A model generated the notes under the pieces. It searched no databases, was not told the DNA's origin, and saw only the letters and a program-made list of their open reading frames with translations. 7,346 nt of DNA, from positions 1 to 7,346 of the forward strand of contig JASHZC010000163.1 in NCBI GenBank assembly GCA_030042755.1, in the 5' to 3' direction. Positions within the stretch are counted from its first letter, which is position 1, and the number at the start of each line of letters is the position of its first letter. Origin of the DNA: Vulcanimicrobiota bacterium. GTDB taxonomy: Bacteria > Eremiobacterota > Eremiobacteria > Baltobacterales > Baltobacteraceae. Position numbers and translations under genes: made by a program. Shown in pieces: positions 1 to 6,691 of the stretch.

Positions 1-2
1 CG

Positions 3-653
3 GTGATTCGTCACATCGACGGAACGGCGAAGGACGGCGTCAATCGCGTCGTATGGGATCTTTCCACCGATCCGCCCGGCGGTCCGGACGCAAAACAGGA
101 CACGCGTCCGTACTACGTGTTTTATGGACTGCGCATCAGAGGCCCGCAGGTGCTGCCGGGCACGTATACGGTGCAGCTAAAGGCGCGCGGAGCGACGTTG
201 CGCGTGCCGGTCACGGTGCGGCTCGATCCGGACGTGCACGCGGCGCCGGCGCAGCTTCAGGCGCAATATGACGCGCTCGCGTCGCTCGCGGCGGATCAGG
301 AGCGCGGTGAAGCGTGGCTCGCGCAGGCGCGCGACGACGAGAAGAAGCTCGGAAAGGCCGAGCCGCGGCTGCGCGCGCGGCTCGCTGCGTTCAGCGATCG
401 TTTACGCAACGGCAACGGCAGCGAAAACGCGGGATATAAACAACCGGCACAAGTGATCGATCAGATCGCCTATTTACGCCATATCATCGCAACGGCATTC
501 GATGGACCGACCGACGTGCAGGCGACGCTCATGCACGCATATCGCGAGCAGCTTGACGCGCTTGCTCCGCAAGCGGACGCGCTGTTTGCGCAAGCCCGCG
601 AAGGCATCGGGAAGCTAAGGAAACAGCATCGCCGCGCCGCGCACGCCGCTTGA
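3..653 (+). CDS. C-terminal fragment of a BNR/VPS10 (sortilin-like) beta-propeller 'glycosyl hydrolase' protein
   Basis: The reading frame is open at the left edge, so this is only the last 216 or so residues of a larger protein; the GTG at position 3 is an internal valine, not a trusted start. The visible part looks like the tail of the large bacterial proteins annotated as BNR/Asp-box or VPS10-domain glycosyl hydrolases. It has a short Ig-like beta domain with GVNRVVWDL (residues 12-20), PGTYTVQL (52-59) and VRLDPDV (72-78), then a charged, alanine-rich helical tail (about 85-205) that could form a coiled coil. These proteins usually carry a signal peptide and N-terminal propeller repeats, which would lie outside the window. 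The substrate is unknown and the enzymatic name is mostly by tradition. The 3' end overlaps the opposing kinase gene by 39 bp. Family assignment is from motif memory and is fairly confident; function is not. Confidence 0.72.
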   Translation: MIRHIDGTAKDGVNRVVWDLSTDPPGGPDAKQDTRPYYVFYGLRIRGPQVLPGTYTVQLKARGATLRVPVTVRLDPDVHAAPAQLQAQYDALASLAADQERGEAWLAQARDDEKKLGKAEPRLRARLAAFSDRLRNGNGSENAGYKQPAQVIDQIAYLRHIIATAFDGPTDVQATLMHAYREQLDALAPQADALFAQAREGIGKLRKQHRRAAHAA

Positions 654-1430
654 ATCGCCATGCGCTGCTCGTAGCACCGGCGTCTCGAACGTATCCGAAA
701 AGACATACGCCGCGATGAGATCGGGAAGGCGTTCGTACAGCCTGAGTTCGTTCGAGACGCCGCCGCCGAGAACGATGACATCCGGATCGAGCGTGTTTGC
801 AATCATCGCCAGGCCGCGAGCGAGCCGATCGACGTAGCGTTCGAGCGACGCCTCTCGCGCAAATGCGGGGCCGGAAAGGAATGTTTCGATGCAACCGCGC
901 TTGCCGCAATAGCATTGCGGTCCCGGCGCTTCGTCCTCGCGCATCCATGGTAGCTGATTGTGTCCCCACTCGCCGGCGATTGCGTTCGGACCGTCGTGCA
1001 CGCGCCTATCGACGGCGATCCCGCCGCCGACACCGGTGCCGAGGATCGCTGCGAACACGACGTTAGCGCCACGTGCCGCGCCGTCCACGGCCTCTGAGAG
1101 CGCGAGCGCATTTGCGTCGTTGGTCATGCGAATATCGCGATGGAGCGCGCGCTCGAGGTCGGCGAGCAAGGGCTTATCGATCAGCCACGTGCTGTTCGCG
1201 TTCTTGATTCGTCCGGTGCGCCGTGACGGGGCTCCGGGCGTGCCGATGCCGATGGTCGCTCGCGCACCAATTTCCCGTTCGACGCCGTCGACGAGGTCGA
1301 CGATCGTGCGCACCGTTGCCGCGTAATCGCCGCGCGGCGTCGGAACGCGCCGGCGCACGAGCTCACGGCCGTCGTCGTCGAGCACGATGATCTCCGTCTT
1401 GGTCCCGCCGAGGTCGATTCCGATGCGCAT
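615..1430 (-). CDS. mak: ROK-family sugar kinase, Mak-like fructokinase
   Basis: A 271-residue cytoplasmic kinase that should phosphorylate a hexose with ATP; the closest resemblance I know is E. coli Mak (fructokinase, fructose to fructose-6-phosphate). Motifs in order: phosphate-binding DLGGTKTE (6-13), KNANSTWLI (86-94), catalytic aspartate in TNDANA (D105), ATP-binding GTGVGGG (131-137), sugar-binding [10 protein letters not shown] (E154, H157), zinc motif CYCGKRGC (C173, C175, C180), [10 protein letters not shown] (215-224) and C-terminal [11 protein letters not shown] (257-267). The start is ATG 1430 because AAAGGAG lies 5 nt upstream; a TTG directly before it would sit too close to that site. 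The protein is about 30 residues shorter than typical Mak: between FLSGPAF and [13 protein letters not shown] roughly 26 residues are missing. All catalytic and zinc residues remain, so activity is plausible. The exact sugar is uncertain; N-acetylglucosamine or glucose kinase is the alternative. Confidence 0.9.
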   Translation of the reverse strand: MRIGIDLGGTKTEIIVLDDDGRELVRRRVPTPRGDYAATVRTIVDLVDGVEREIGARATIGIGTPGAPSRRTGRIKNANSTWLIDKPLLADLERALHRDIRMTNDANALALSEAVDGAARGANVVFAAILGTGVGGGIAVDRRVHDGPNAIAGEWGHNQLPWMREDEAPGPQCYCGKRGCIETFLSGPAFAREASLERYVDRLARGLAMIANTLDPDVIVLGGGVSNELRLYERLPDLIAAYVFSDTFETPVLRAAHGDSSGVRGAAMLFP

Positions 1431-1435
1431 CAAAG

Positions 1436-1442
1436 CTCCTTT
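1436..1442 (-). promoter_or_regulatory. Shine-Dalgarno site of the ROK kinase
   Basis: AAAGGAG on the minus strand, 5 nt before ATG 1430. It decides between this ATG and the adjoining TTG at 1433-1431, which is only 2 nt from the site. Confidence 0.75.
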
Positions 1443-1445
1443 AGC

Positions 1446-1856
1446 ATGAGTCTAACGGTCGACAGCCTCGATCACCTCGTTCTCAACGTTGATGACGTCG
1501 AAGTCATGGCGCAATGGTATCAGCGCGTGCTCGGCATGCAGCGTGAAGACTTCGTTCCCGCCGGTTCGTCGGACGTACGCACATCGGTAAAGTTCGGCAG
1601 GCAGAAGATAAATCTGCGCCCGGCTCGCGCGAGCACCGACGCGTGGTTCACGGGATCGGCCGCGGTGCCGGGAAGCGCCGATCTGTGCTTCCTCACGCAA
1701 AGTAGGCCGGATGACGTCGTCCTACATCTGCGATCGCTCGCAATTCCGATCGAGAGGGGTCCCATCGAGCGGACCGGTGCGATGGGAACGCTGCTCTCCG
1801 TCTATTGCCGCGATCCCGACGGAAATCTCGTCGAGGTTGCTTCATACAAAGGGTAG
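1446..1856 (+). CDS. VOC (glyoxalase/bleomycin-resistance/dioxygenase fold) family protein
   Basis: A 136-residue single-domain VOC protein with two beta-alpha-beta-beta-beta modules. Visible marks are [11 protein letters not shown] at the start (metal-ligand candidate H10), WYQRVLGM (24-31), FGRQKINLR (50-58), GSADLCFLT (76-84), an [13 protein letters not shown] loop (102-114... region) and [12 protein letters not shown] (120-131, metal-ligand candidate E130). It resembles the GLOD5/virulence-protein-like VOC subgroup. At two places where many VOC enzymes carry a histidine it has R58 and D79, so full divalent-metal chemistry is not assured. VOC members include lyases, dioxygenases, thiol transferases and binding proteins; the substrate cannot be read here. 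ATG 1446 is the only start before H10, and no Shine-Dalgarno precedes it in the 15 bp gap to the divergent kinase gene. It is followed after 2 nt by the next gene, an apparent operon. Confidence 0.88.
   Translation: MSLTVDSLDHLVLNVDDVEVMAQWYQRVLGMQREDFVPAGSSDVRTSVKFGRQKINLRPARASTDAWFTGSAAVPGSADLCFLTQSRPDDVVLHLRSLAIPIERGPIERTGAMGTLLSVYCRDPDGNLVEVASYKG
1848..1853 (+). promoter_or_regulatory. Shine-Dalgarno site for the DUF6504-like gene
   Basis: AAAGGG, lying in the last codons of the VOC gene and 5 nt before ATG 1859. It supports this start over the upstream in-frame ATG at 1805, which is buried inside the VOC gene and would add 18 residues of shadow sequence. Confidence 0.6.
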
Positions 1857-1858
1857 CA

Positions 1859-2155
1859 ATGGGATTCGTCGGCAGGGCAATCGTTCCCGAGGGCGCCATG
1901 GAAACGGCGACGCTCTCGCGTGGCGAACCCTCGCTGCCCGCCGCGTTTCGTCTAGAGGACGAACGTATCGAAGTGCGTGCATTGCTCCGCACGTGGCGCT
2001 CGACGAAGGACGATCGTGGTGACGTCTACGTCAAGAAGCATTGGTTCGAATTCGAAACAACCGACGGCCGCGTTGCCGTCGTGTACTTCGACCGCGGCGC
2101 GCAGCGAAATAAACCGCGCTGGTGGCTGTATACGTTGTCGCCTACTGTAAGGTGA
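1859..2155 (+). CDS. Small DUF6504-like conserved protein
   Basis: A 98-residue soluble protein with no signal peptide or membrane segment. Its features are an N-terminal FVGRAIVP strand, SRGEPSLPAAF (20-30), RTWRS (44-48), the conserved-looking core VYVKKHWFEFET (56-67) and YFDRGAQRNKPRWWLYT (76-92). The order 'GxPxLPxxF ... W ... KHW ... YFDR ... RWWLY' is what I associate with DUF6504, a family of unknown function common in actinobacteria and deinococci. That match is from memory and would need a profile search. The start is set by AAAGGG at 1848-1853. It lies 2 nt after the VOC stop, so the two are probably co-translated. Its 3' end overlaps the convergent ettA gene by 14 bp. No function can be given; the cluster of Trp, Lys and Arg residues would suit nucleic-acid or phosphate binding, but that is a guess. 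Confidence 0.8.
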   Translation: MGFVGRAIVPEGAMETATLSRGEPSLPAAFRLEDERIEVRALLRTWRSTKDDRGDVYVKKHWFEFETTDGRVAVVYFDRGAQRNKPRWWLYTLSPTVR

Positions 2156-3809
2156 GCGGGCGGTAACGGATGCGCTTCGGGCGGGCCGCCTCTTCGCCCA
2201 GGCGTTTGATCTTGTCGGCTTCGTACTCTTGGTAGTTTCCTTCGAAGAAATAGACGCGGCTGTCGCCTTCGAAGGCGAGAACATGAGTTGCGATGCGGTC
2301 GAGGAACCACCGGTCGTGACTTGTGACGAGGACGGTACCGGCAAACTCGGCGAGCGCGTCTTCGAGCGCGCGCAACGTTTCGACGTCGAGATCGTTCGAG
2401 GGCTCGTCGAGCAGCAACACGTTTGCGCCCGCGAGCAGCGTCTTCGCGAGATGTAAGCGGCCGCGTTCGCCGCCCGAGAATTGCCCGACGTTTTTTTGCT
2501 GGTCGGCGCCTTTGAAGTTGAAGCGGCCGAGATATGCGCGCGAGTTCATCTCGAAGCGTCCGACCTGGAGAACGTCAAGCCCGCCGCTCACCTCTTCCCA
2601 GGCGCTCTTGTTACTATCGAGGGCTTCGCGGCTTTGTTCGACGAGTGCGAATTTGACGCTCGGACCGATCGAGATCGTACCGGCATCGGGTTGCTCTTTT
2701 CCGGCGATCATCCGAAACAGCGTCGTCTTGCCGGCGCCGTTCGGGCCGATGATCCCGACGATCGCGCCGGCGGGAATTACAAACGAGACGTCGTCCATCA
2801 GCAGTCGATCGCCGTACGCCTTGCGCACGCCGTTGAATTCGATGACCTTTTCACCGAGCCGCTCAGCGACGGGAATGAAGATCTCTTGCGTTTCGTTGCG
2901 CTTCTGATATTCGTAGGTCGACATCTCTTCGAAGCGCGCGATGCGGCTCTTACTCTTGGATTGACGGCCCTTGGTGCCTTGCCGCACCCATTCGAGTTCG
3001 CGCTTGAGCGCTCTTTGGCGCGCCGATTCCGCGGCTTCTTCGCCGGCAAGCCGTTCCTGTTTTTGATCGAGCCACGAGCTATAATTCCCCTTCCACGGAA
3101 TGCCGCGGCCACGATCGAGCTCGAGAATCCATTCGGCTGCGTTATCGAGGAAGTAGCGATCGTGCGTGACCGCTACGACGGTACCCGGGAAACGTTGCAG
3201 GTATTGCTCGAGCCATTCGACGCTTTCTGCATCGAGATGGTTTGTCGGCTCGTCGAGCAGCAGCATGTCGGGTTTTGAAATGAGCAGCCGGCACAGCGCG
3301 ACGCGGCGCTTTTCGCCGCCGGAGAGCGAGGCGATCGTCGCATCCCACGCCGGCAGGCGCAGTGCGTCGGCTGCGATCTCCAGCTGCTGATCCAAATCGT
3401 CGCCTGCGGCTTGGAGAATCGCTTCGAGCTTCGACTGTTCCTCGGCCAGCTTGTCGAAATCCGCGTCCGGATTTCCGTACTCGGCGTAAAGCTCTTCCAA
3501 ACGCTTGCGTGCAGCGAGCAGCTCGCCCAAGCCTTGCTCGACGGTCTCGCGCACGGTGAGATCCGGATCGAGTTTGGGCTCTTGTTCGAGATATCCGATC
3601 GTGAGATTCGGCGCTGCAGCTGCGTCTCCATCGAACTCGGCGTCGGCGCCCGCCATGATGCGCAGCAGCGATGATTTTCCCGATCCGTTCAAACCGAGAA
3701 TGCCGATCTTCGCGCCGGGGAAGAAGCTGAGCGAAATATCCTTGAGGATCTGGCGCTTCGGCGGAACGACTTTGCCGAGACGGAACATGCTATAGACGTA
3801 TTCAGGCAC
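2142..3809 (-). CDS. ettA: Energy-dependent translational throttle protein EttA (ABC-F ATPase)
   Basis: A 555-residue ABC-F protein, the same length as E. coli EttA, and recognisable end to end from N-terminal YVYSMFRLGKVVPPKRQILK to C-terminal PKRIRYR. It binds the ribosomal E site and gates the first peptide bond according to ATP/ADP level. ATPase domain 1: Walker A GLNGSGKS (39-46), signature LSGGEKRR (162-169), Walker B MLLLDEPTNHLD with catalytic E187, H-loop H216. The arm helices lie about 93-138. The linker that touches P-site tRNA (about 241-321) includes ELEWVRQGTKGRQSK. Domain 2: Walker A GPNGAGKT (355-362), signature FSGGERGR (444-451), Walker B DEPSNDLD with E469, H498. DEPSN replaces the more common DEPTN. 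There are no membrane segments. The start is GTG at 3809, chosen because it aligns with the E. coli N-terminus; no clear Shine-Dalgarno precedes it. It lies 36 bp behind the FUSC gene. Confidence 0.97.
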   Translation of the reverse strand: MPEYVYSMFRLGKVVPPKRQILKDISLSFFPGAKIGILGLNGSGKSSLLRIMAGADAEFDGDAAAAPNLTIGYLEQEPKLDPDLTVRETVEQGLGELLAARKRLEELYAEYGNPDADFDKLAEEQSKLEAILQAAGDDLDQQLEIAADALRLPAWDATIASLSGGEKRRVALCRLLISKPDMLLLDEPTNHLDAESVEWLEQYLQRFPGTVVAVTHDRYFLDNAAEWILELDRGRGIPWKGNYSSWLDQKQERLAGEEAAESARQRALKRELEWVRQGTKGRQSKSKSRIARFEEMSTYEYQKRNETQEIFIPVAERLGEKVIEFNGVRKAYGDRLLMDDVSFVIPAGAIVGIIGPNGAGKTTLFRMIAGKEQPDAGTISIGPSVKFALVEQSREALDSNKSAWEEVSGGLDVLQVGRFEMNSRAYLGRFNFKGADQQKNVGQFSGGERGRLHLAKTLLAGANVLLLDEPSNDLDVETLRALEDALAEFAGTVLVTSHDRWFLDRIATHVLAFEGDSRVYFFEGNYQEYEADKIKRLGEEAARPKRIRYRPLTLQ

Positions 3810-3845
3810 GGCCGAGCGATTCGCGGCGAGCCGGATCAGCTCCGC

Positions 3846-5756
3846 TCAGGATGACAAATAGGGTGCGCGTTCCCAGAGTTCGACGATCGTGTTCGTGCTG
3901 TCGACCACGATGTCGCAGCTCGCTAACAATGCGTGGGCGTTGGGGTCTTCGCGATTTGCGAGAGCGCGAGCAACTTGGTCGTATGCGTCGCGCAAGCCCT
4001 CCGCGCGCTCGGGCGTTACGCCGGCGAGCGCTGCTGCCAACGGAGCAAGTTCGGGAAAGGCGGGCGTTTGCGCTTCCTGGTACAGGCTGGAAAGAGCGGT
4101 GTTCGCCAACGCAAGCCGTTGCGTTCCGGCCATGATGCCGAGCGCTGTTTCCGCTTCAATCTCGTGCGTCGATTCAGGCTCGCTCAGCGTGCGCTCGAGC
4201 GATTCTTCTGCAGCCGCGCGTGCGCTCCACAGACGAGCGCGCTGCGCGCGCATGTTCGCGAGATCGCGTTTCGCGGGATCGATCAGGCCGGCCATAAGGA
4301 AACGAGCGTAATCCAGGTCGTGTTCCACGAGCGTACGCAAACGTTTGCGGGTCTGAGGTGCCTCCCACGTTGGCCACAATGCATACGAGGCCATTGCAAG
4401 CGCGCCGCCCGCAAGCGTCGCAATGAGGCGATCCTCGACGGCCGTGCGTTCCGGCATGCCGAGTAACGCCAAAATGAACACGACATACGCGGTGACGGTC
4501 AAGCTGTACAGCGCGTAATTCATTTGAAACGTGGCGTACCCGATCGCCGCAAAGAGAATCGCCAGCAGAAGATAGACGTGCGGGGTATTGGGTAACGCGA
4601 GAACGATCGCGGTCGCAGCGACCGCGCCGAAGATCGTTCCAGCGATCCGCGCGAGACCACGAGCGAGCGTCGTGGTAAAGTCCGGGCGTAACACGAGCGC
4701 CGCCGTAAGCGTCATCCAGTATCCGCGCGCGATGGGCGTAACTTCGGCGAGAACGCCTGCTGTCATCAACACCACGGCCAACCGCACGGCATGCCGTCCG
4801 AACTGAGAATCCAGGTGCAGGTGGCTGCGCAGAATCGCCAAGGGCTGGTCCAGGTGCGGGAAATGCTTTGGATATGGAACGTTCCGCGGAATCGAAAGAC
4901 CGCGCAGCGGAACGGCTGCAGCACGCATCGCCGTGCGCAATTGCCCGTAGAGCGCGCGCAACGTCGCATCTGACGTCTCCTGGTAGAGTTGCGTGCGCAG
5001 AGCTTCATCGGGCGCTCGGGCTTCATCGAGCGCATCGGCAACTTCACCCAACGTCGCGGAGATCGCCGGACGCGCGCGCGCGTAGTCTGCGCTGCCGCTC
5101 GCCGTCAAGAGCGCAAGGCTTGCTCGAATGCGCTCGGCCTCGTCCAGCAAGGTTTGAAATGCGGCGCCCGCGGCGCGTCTTCCGAACGGACGCGGGTCGG
5201 CCAGCGTCTTGCGAACCTGCGACAGCGCCGCACTTGAAGGAACGCCCAATTCGGCAGCACCGCTGCCGGCATACCTCGCGAGGCCACGATATGCTGCCGC
5301 CAGCGCGCGGCGCTCGTGCGGGTAGCGCTGGATCGGCCAGAGCGCAACCTGCAATAGCGTTTGCAGCAATCCGCCGGCAAGCATGATCAGCGCACAGCCG
5401 GCTGCGATTGGCGCCGGCTGCGGAAAATGCTCGAAGATGATCAGCGCGATCGTCGAGTTGAGGCCGATCGCGGCGGCCCCCGGGCCAAGCGATGCGATCA
5501 TGCCGTACCCAAATCCCCAGACGCCGAGCGCGAGCACCGCGAGCTCGACGGAATGGGCGCAGAGCGAACCAACGATCGTCGAGAACGACATCGCAAGCGC
5601 CATTTCGATCATCGTCGCCGCGCGCGTGCGGTAGACTCCTTGGAGCGATCCGAAGCCGCAACTCACCGCGCCCATGCCGGCGGCGACGGCAAAAATCGGT
5701 ACGCCCGTCGCGTACCCCCCGAGAATTGCGACGATGACGCCGATGGCGCAGCGCAC
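3846..5756 (-). CDS. FUSC-family (YccS/YhfK-like) integral membrane protein
   Basis: At least 636 residues with the FUSC plan: an N-terminal membrane block of about six segments (roughly 3-18, 19-38, 50-66, 71-90, 95-109, 116-141), a soluble helical stretch (about 145-320) and a second membrane block (about 326-345, 346-358, 370-388, 393-411, 415-434, 444-463). The family hallmark RGYWMTLTAALVLRPDF is at 344-360. A C-terminal cytoplasmic helical region follows. The family includes aromatic-acid efflux proteins (AaeB) and YccS-like proteins; the substrate here is unknown. GTG 5756 is the first standard start codon in the frame, but it has no Shine-Dalgarno and sits at the edge of the first membrane segment. 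The frame stays open 25 codons further upstream with FUSC-like sequence (RIDWNAVEPVFA), back to an ATC at 5831-5829 that overlaps the stop of the upstream gene. The true protein is therefore probably 661 residues. It is the likely middle gene of a VIT-FUSC-ettA operon. Confidence 0.88.
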   Translation of the reverse strand: MRCAIGVIVAILGGYATGVPIFAVAAGMGAVSCGFGSLQGVYRTRAATMIEMALAMSFSTIVGSLCAHSVELAVLALGVWGFGYGMIASLGPGAAAIGLNSTIALIIFEHFPQPAPIAAGCALIMLAGGLLQTLLQVALWPIQRYPHERRALAAAYRGLARYAGSGAAELGVPSSAALSQVRKTLADPRPFGRRAAGAAFQTLLDEAERIRASLALLTASGSADYARARPAISATLGEVADALDEARAPDEALRTQLYQETSDATLRALYGQLRTAMRAAAVPLRGLSIPRNVPYPKHFPHLDQPLAILRSHLHLDSQFGRHAVRLAVVLMTAGVLAEVTPIARGYWMTLTAALVLRPDFTTTLARGLARIAGTIFGAVAATAIVLALPNTPHVYLLLAILFAAIGYATFQMNYALYSLTVTAYVVFILALLGMPERTAVEDRLIATLAGGALAMASYALWPTWEAPQTRKRLRTLVEHDLDYARFLMAGLIDPAKRDLANMRAQRARLWSARAAAEESLERTLSEPESTHEIEAETALGIMAGTQRLALANTALSSLYQEAQTPAFPELAPLAAALAGVTPERAEGLRDAYDQVARALANREDPNAHALLASCDIVVDSTNTIVELWERAPYLSS

Positions 5757-5830
5757 GGCGAAAACCGGTTCGACCGCGTTCCAATCGATCCGAAATGCGC
5801 TGGCGAAGATTCGTTGCGTTACGCTAGAGA

Positions 5831-6649
5831 TTAGCCGCCGACTCCGACGGGGGCATGTCCGAACAGCGGCGGAATGTAGTGACCGGCAAGGTACGACAGG
5901 ATGAATACGACGACGCCGTACGCGACGATCTCCATTCCCTTCGCGATGGGGTTGCGTTCGCTGTTCCGCGCGGCATACACGCCGACCACAAAGAGTCCGG
6001 CAACGGCGAGTACGAGCGCAAGCCAGGTCGACTGCAACATCGTAAGTGGCACGAGATACGCAACGATCGGAACGAGCGAACCCACGGAGAACGACGCGCC
6101 CATCGCAAGCGGACCGCGCAAATCGGTTGACTCGGCTTCGCGCGGGTCGATACCGAATTCGTCCCGCATCATTTCGTACAAGTAAATCTCAGGGTGTTGC
6201 GTGAGACGCGTCACGATCATCTGCGATTCCTGCGCGCTAAAGCCTTTCATCTTGTAGTACGCGACCTGCTCGGCGAACTCGCCCTGCGGATCCGCCGCCA
6301 TCTCAGCCTTCTCCATCGCGATCGCAGCTTGAACCACTTCGCGTTCCGATTTACCGCCCAGGTATTCTCCGACGGCCATCGAGAGCGCGCCGGCGAGCAT
6401 CGCAAGAAATCCGCTGATGAAGACGGCCGAACGCAGGCCCTGCGCCGCGCCGACGCCGGTGATGATTCCAAGGGTCGTGAGGATGCCATCTTGCGCGCCG
6501 AAGACGATTTCGCGCACGCTGCGTTGCTTTTCGAGAAGACGGCGTTGCGGCGTGTCCGGAATGCGCGCCTTAACACGTTGCCAACCCGGCACGTCGGCAA
6601 CGACGTCGGTAACCTTCGGCTCTAATGACGGGGGATCGAGGCTGTCCAT
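5831..6649 (-). CDS. VIT1/CCC1-family Fe2+/Mn2+ transporter
   Basis: A 272-residue inner-membrane protein of the VIT1/CCC1 transporter family, expected to move Fe2+ or Mn2+ out of the cytoplasm by proton exchange. After a polar N-terminus of about 45 residues comes segment 1 with the conserved FGAQDGILTTLGIITG (50-65... D54), segment 2 ending in SMAVGEYLGGKSE (90-102; M91, E95), then a cytoplasmic glutamate- and methionine-rich metal-binding domain (about 102-172, with E102, E113, E116 and PEIYLYEMMRDEFG) and three further segments (about 184-203, 208-228, 243-263). Length and order fit the family. Start is ATG 6649: an in-frame TAG lies two codons upstream, so no longer form is possible, and the Shine-Dalgarno is weak. 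It is the first gene of the presumed minus-strand operon and is divergent from pxpB. Metal specificity cannot be told from sequence alone. Confidence 0.93.
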   Translation of the reverse strand: MDSLDPPSLEPKVTDVVADVPGWQRVKARIPDTPQRRLLEKQRSVREIVFGAQDGILTTLGIITGVGAAQGLRSAVFISGFLAMLAGALSMAVGEYLGGKSEREVVQAAIAMEKAEMAADPQGEFAEQVAYYKMKGFSAQESQMIVTRLTQHPEIYLYEMMRDEFGIDPREAESTDLRGPLAMGASFSVGSLVPIVAYLVPLTMLQSTWLALVLAVAGLFVVGVYAARNSERNPIAKGMEIVAYGVVVFILSYLAGHYIPPLFGHAPVGVGG

Positions 6650-6691
6650 GGCCTAGTGCTTCCCATTGGGGGTGGCGAATGGCCTCCTTAC
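6650..6691. promoter_or_regulatory. Divergent intergenic region between the VIT transporter gene and pxpB
   Basis: The 42 bp between ATG 6649 (minus) and ATG 6692 (plus) is the only likely shared control region for two operons. I find no good -35/-10 pair inside it. A strong minus-strand Shine-Dalgarno-like string, GTAAGGAGG at 6691-6683, is 33 nt from the VIT start, too far to serve it directly. The promoters may reach into the coding ends. Confidence 0.4.

Noticed and set aside
451..466. Palindrome TGATCGATCA as an operator site
   Set aside because: It lies within the 3' coding part of the first gene, far from any start, and fits the general abundance of GATC-type palindromes here.
1805..1858. 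ATG 1805 as the start of the DUF6504-like gene
   Set aside because: It would overlap the conserved end of the VOC gene and add basic shadow residues; ATG 1859 has a good Shine-Dalgarno.
2481..3278. Long plus-strand open frame of 265 codons opposite ettA
   Set aside because: It is the antisense shadow of a gene with end-to-end EttA motifs; its protein has no recognisable domain and long open frames on the opposite strand are common in GC-rich DNA.
3810..3845. Possible terminator hairpin between the FUSC gene and ettA (GAGC...GCTC)
   Set aside because: The stem is only about 4 bp and there is no T-tract after it.
5044..5784. Minus-strand open frame of 246 codons overlapping the FUSC N-terminus in another frame
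   Set aside because: Its product is arginine-rich, low-complexity shadow sequence, while the FUSC frame carries membrane segments and the family hallmark. I also considered it as evidence of a frameshift in FUSC, but the FUSC frame is continuous.
6656..6691. GTG at 6656 as the start of pxpB
   Set aside because: It adds 12 residues not matching PxpB, makes the protein longer than usual, and has no Shine-Dalgarno; ATG 6692 gives the usual length.
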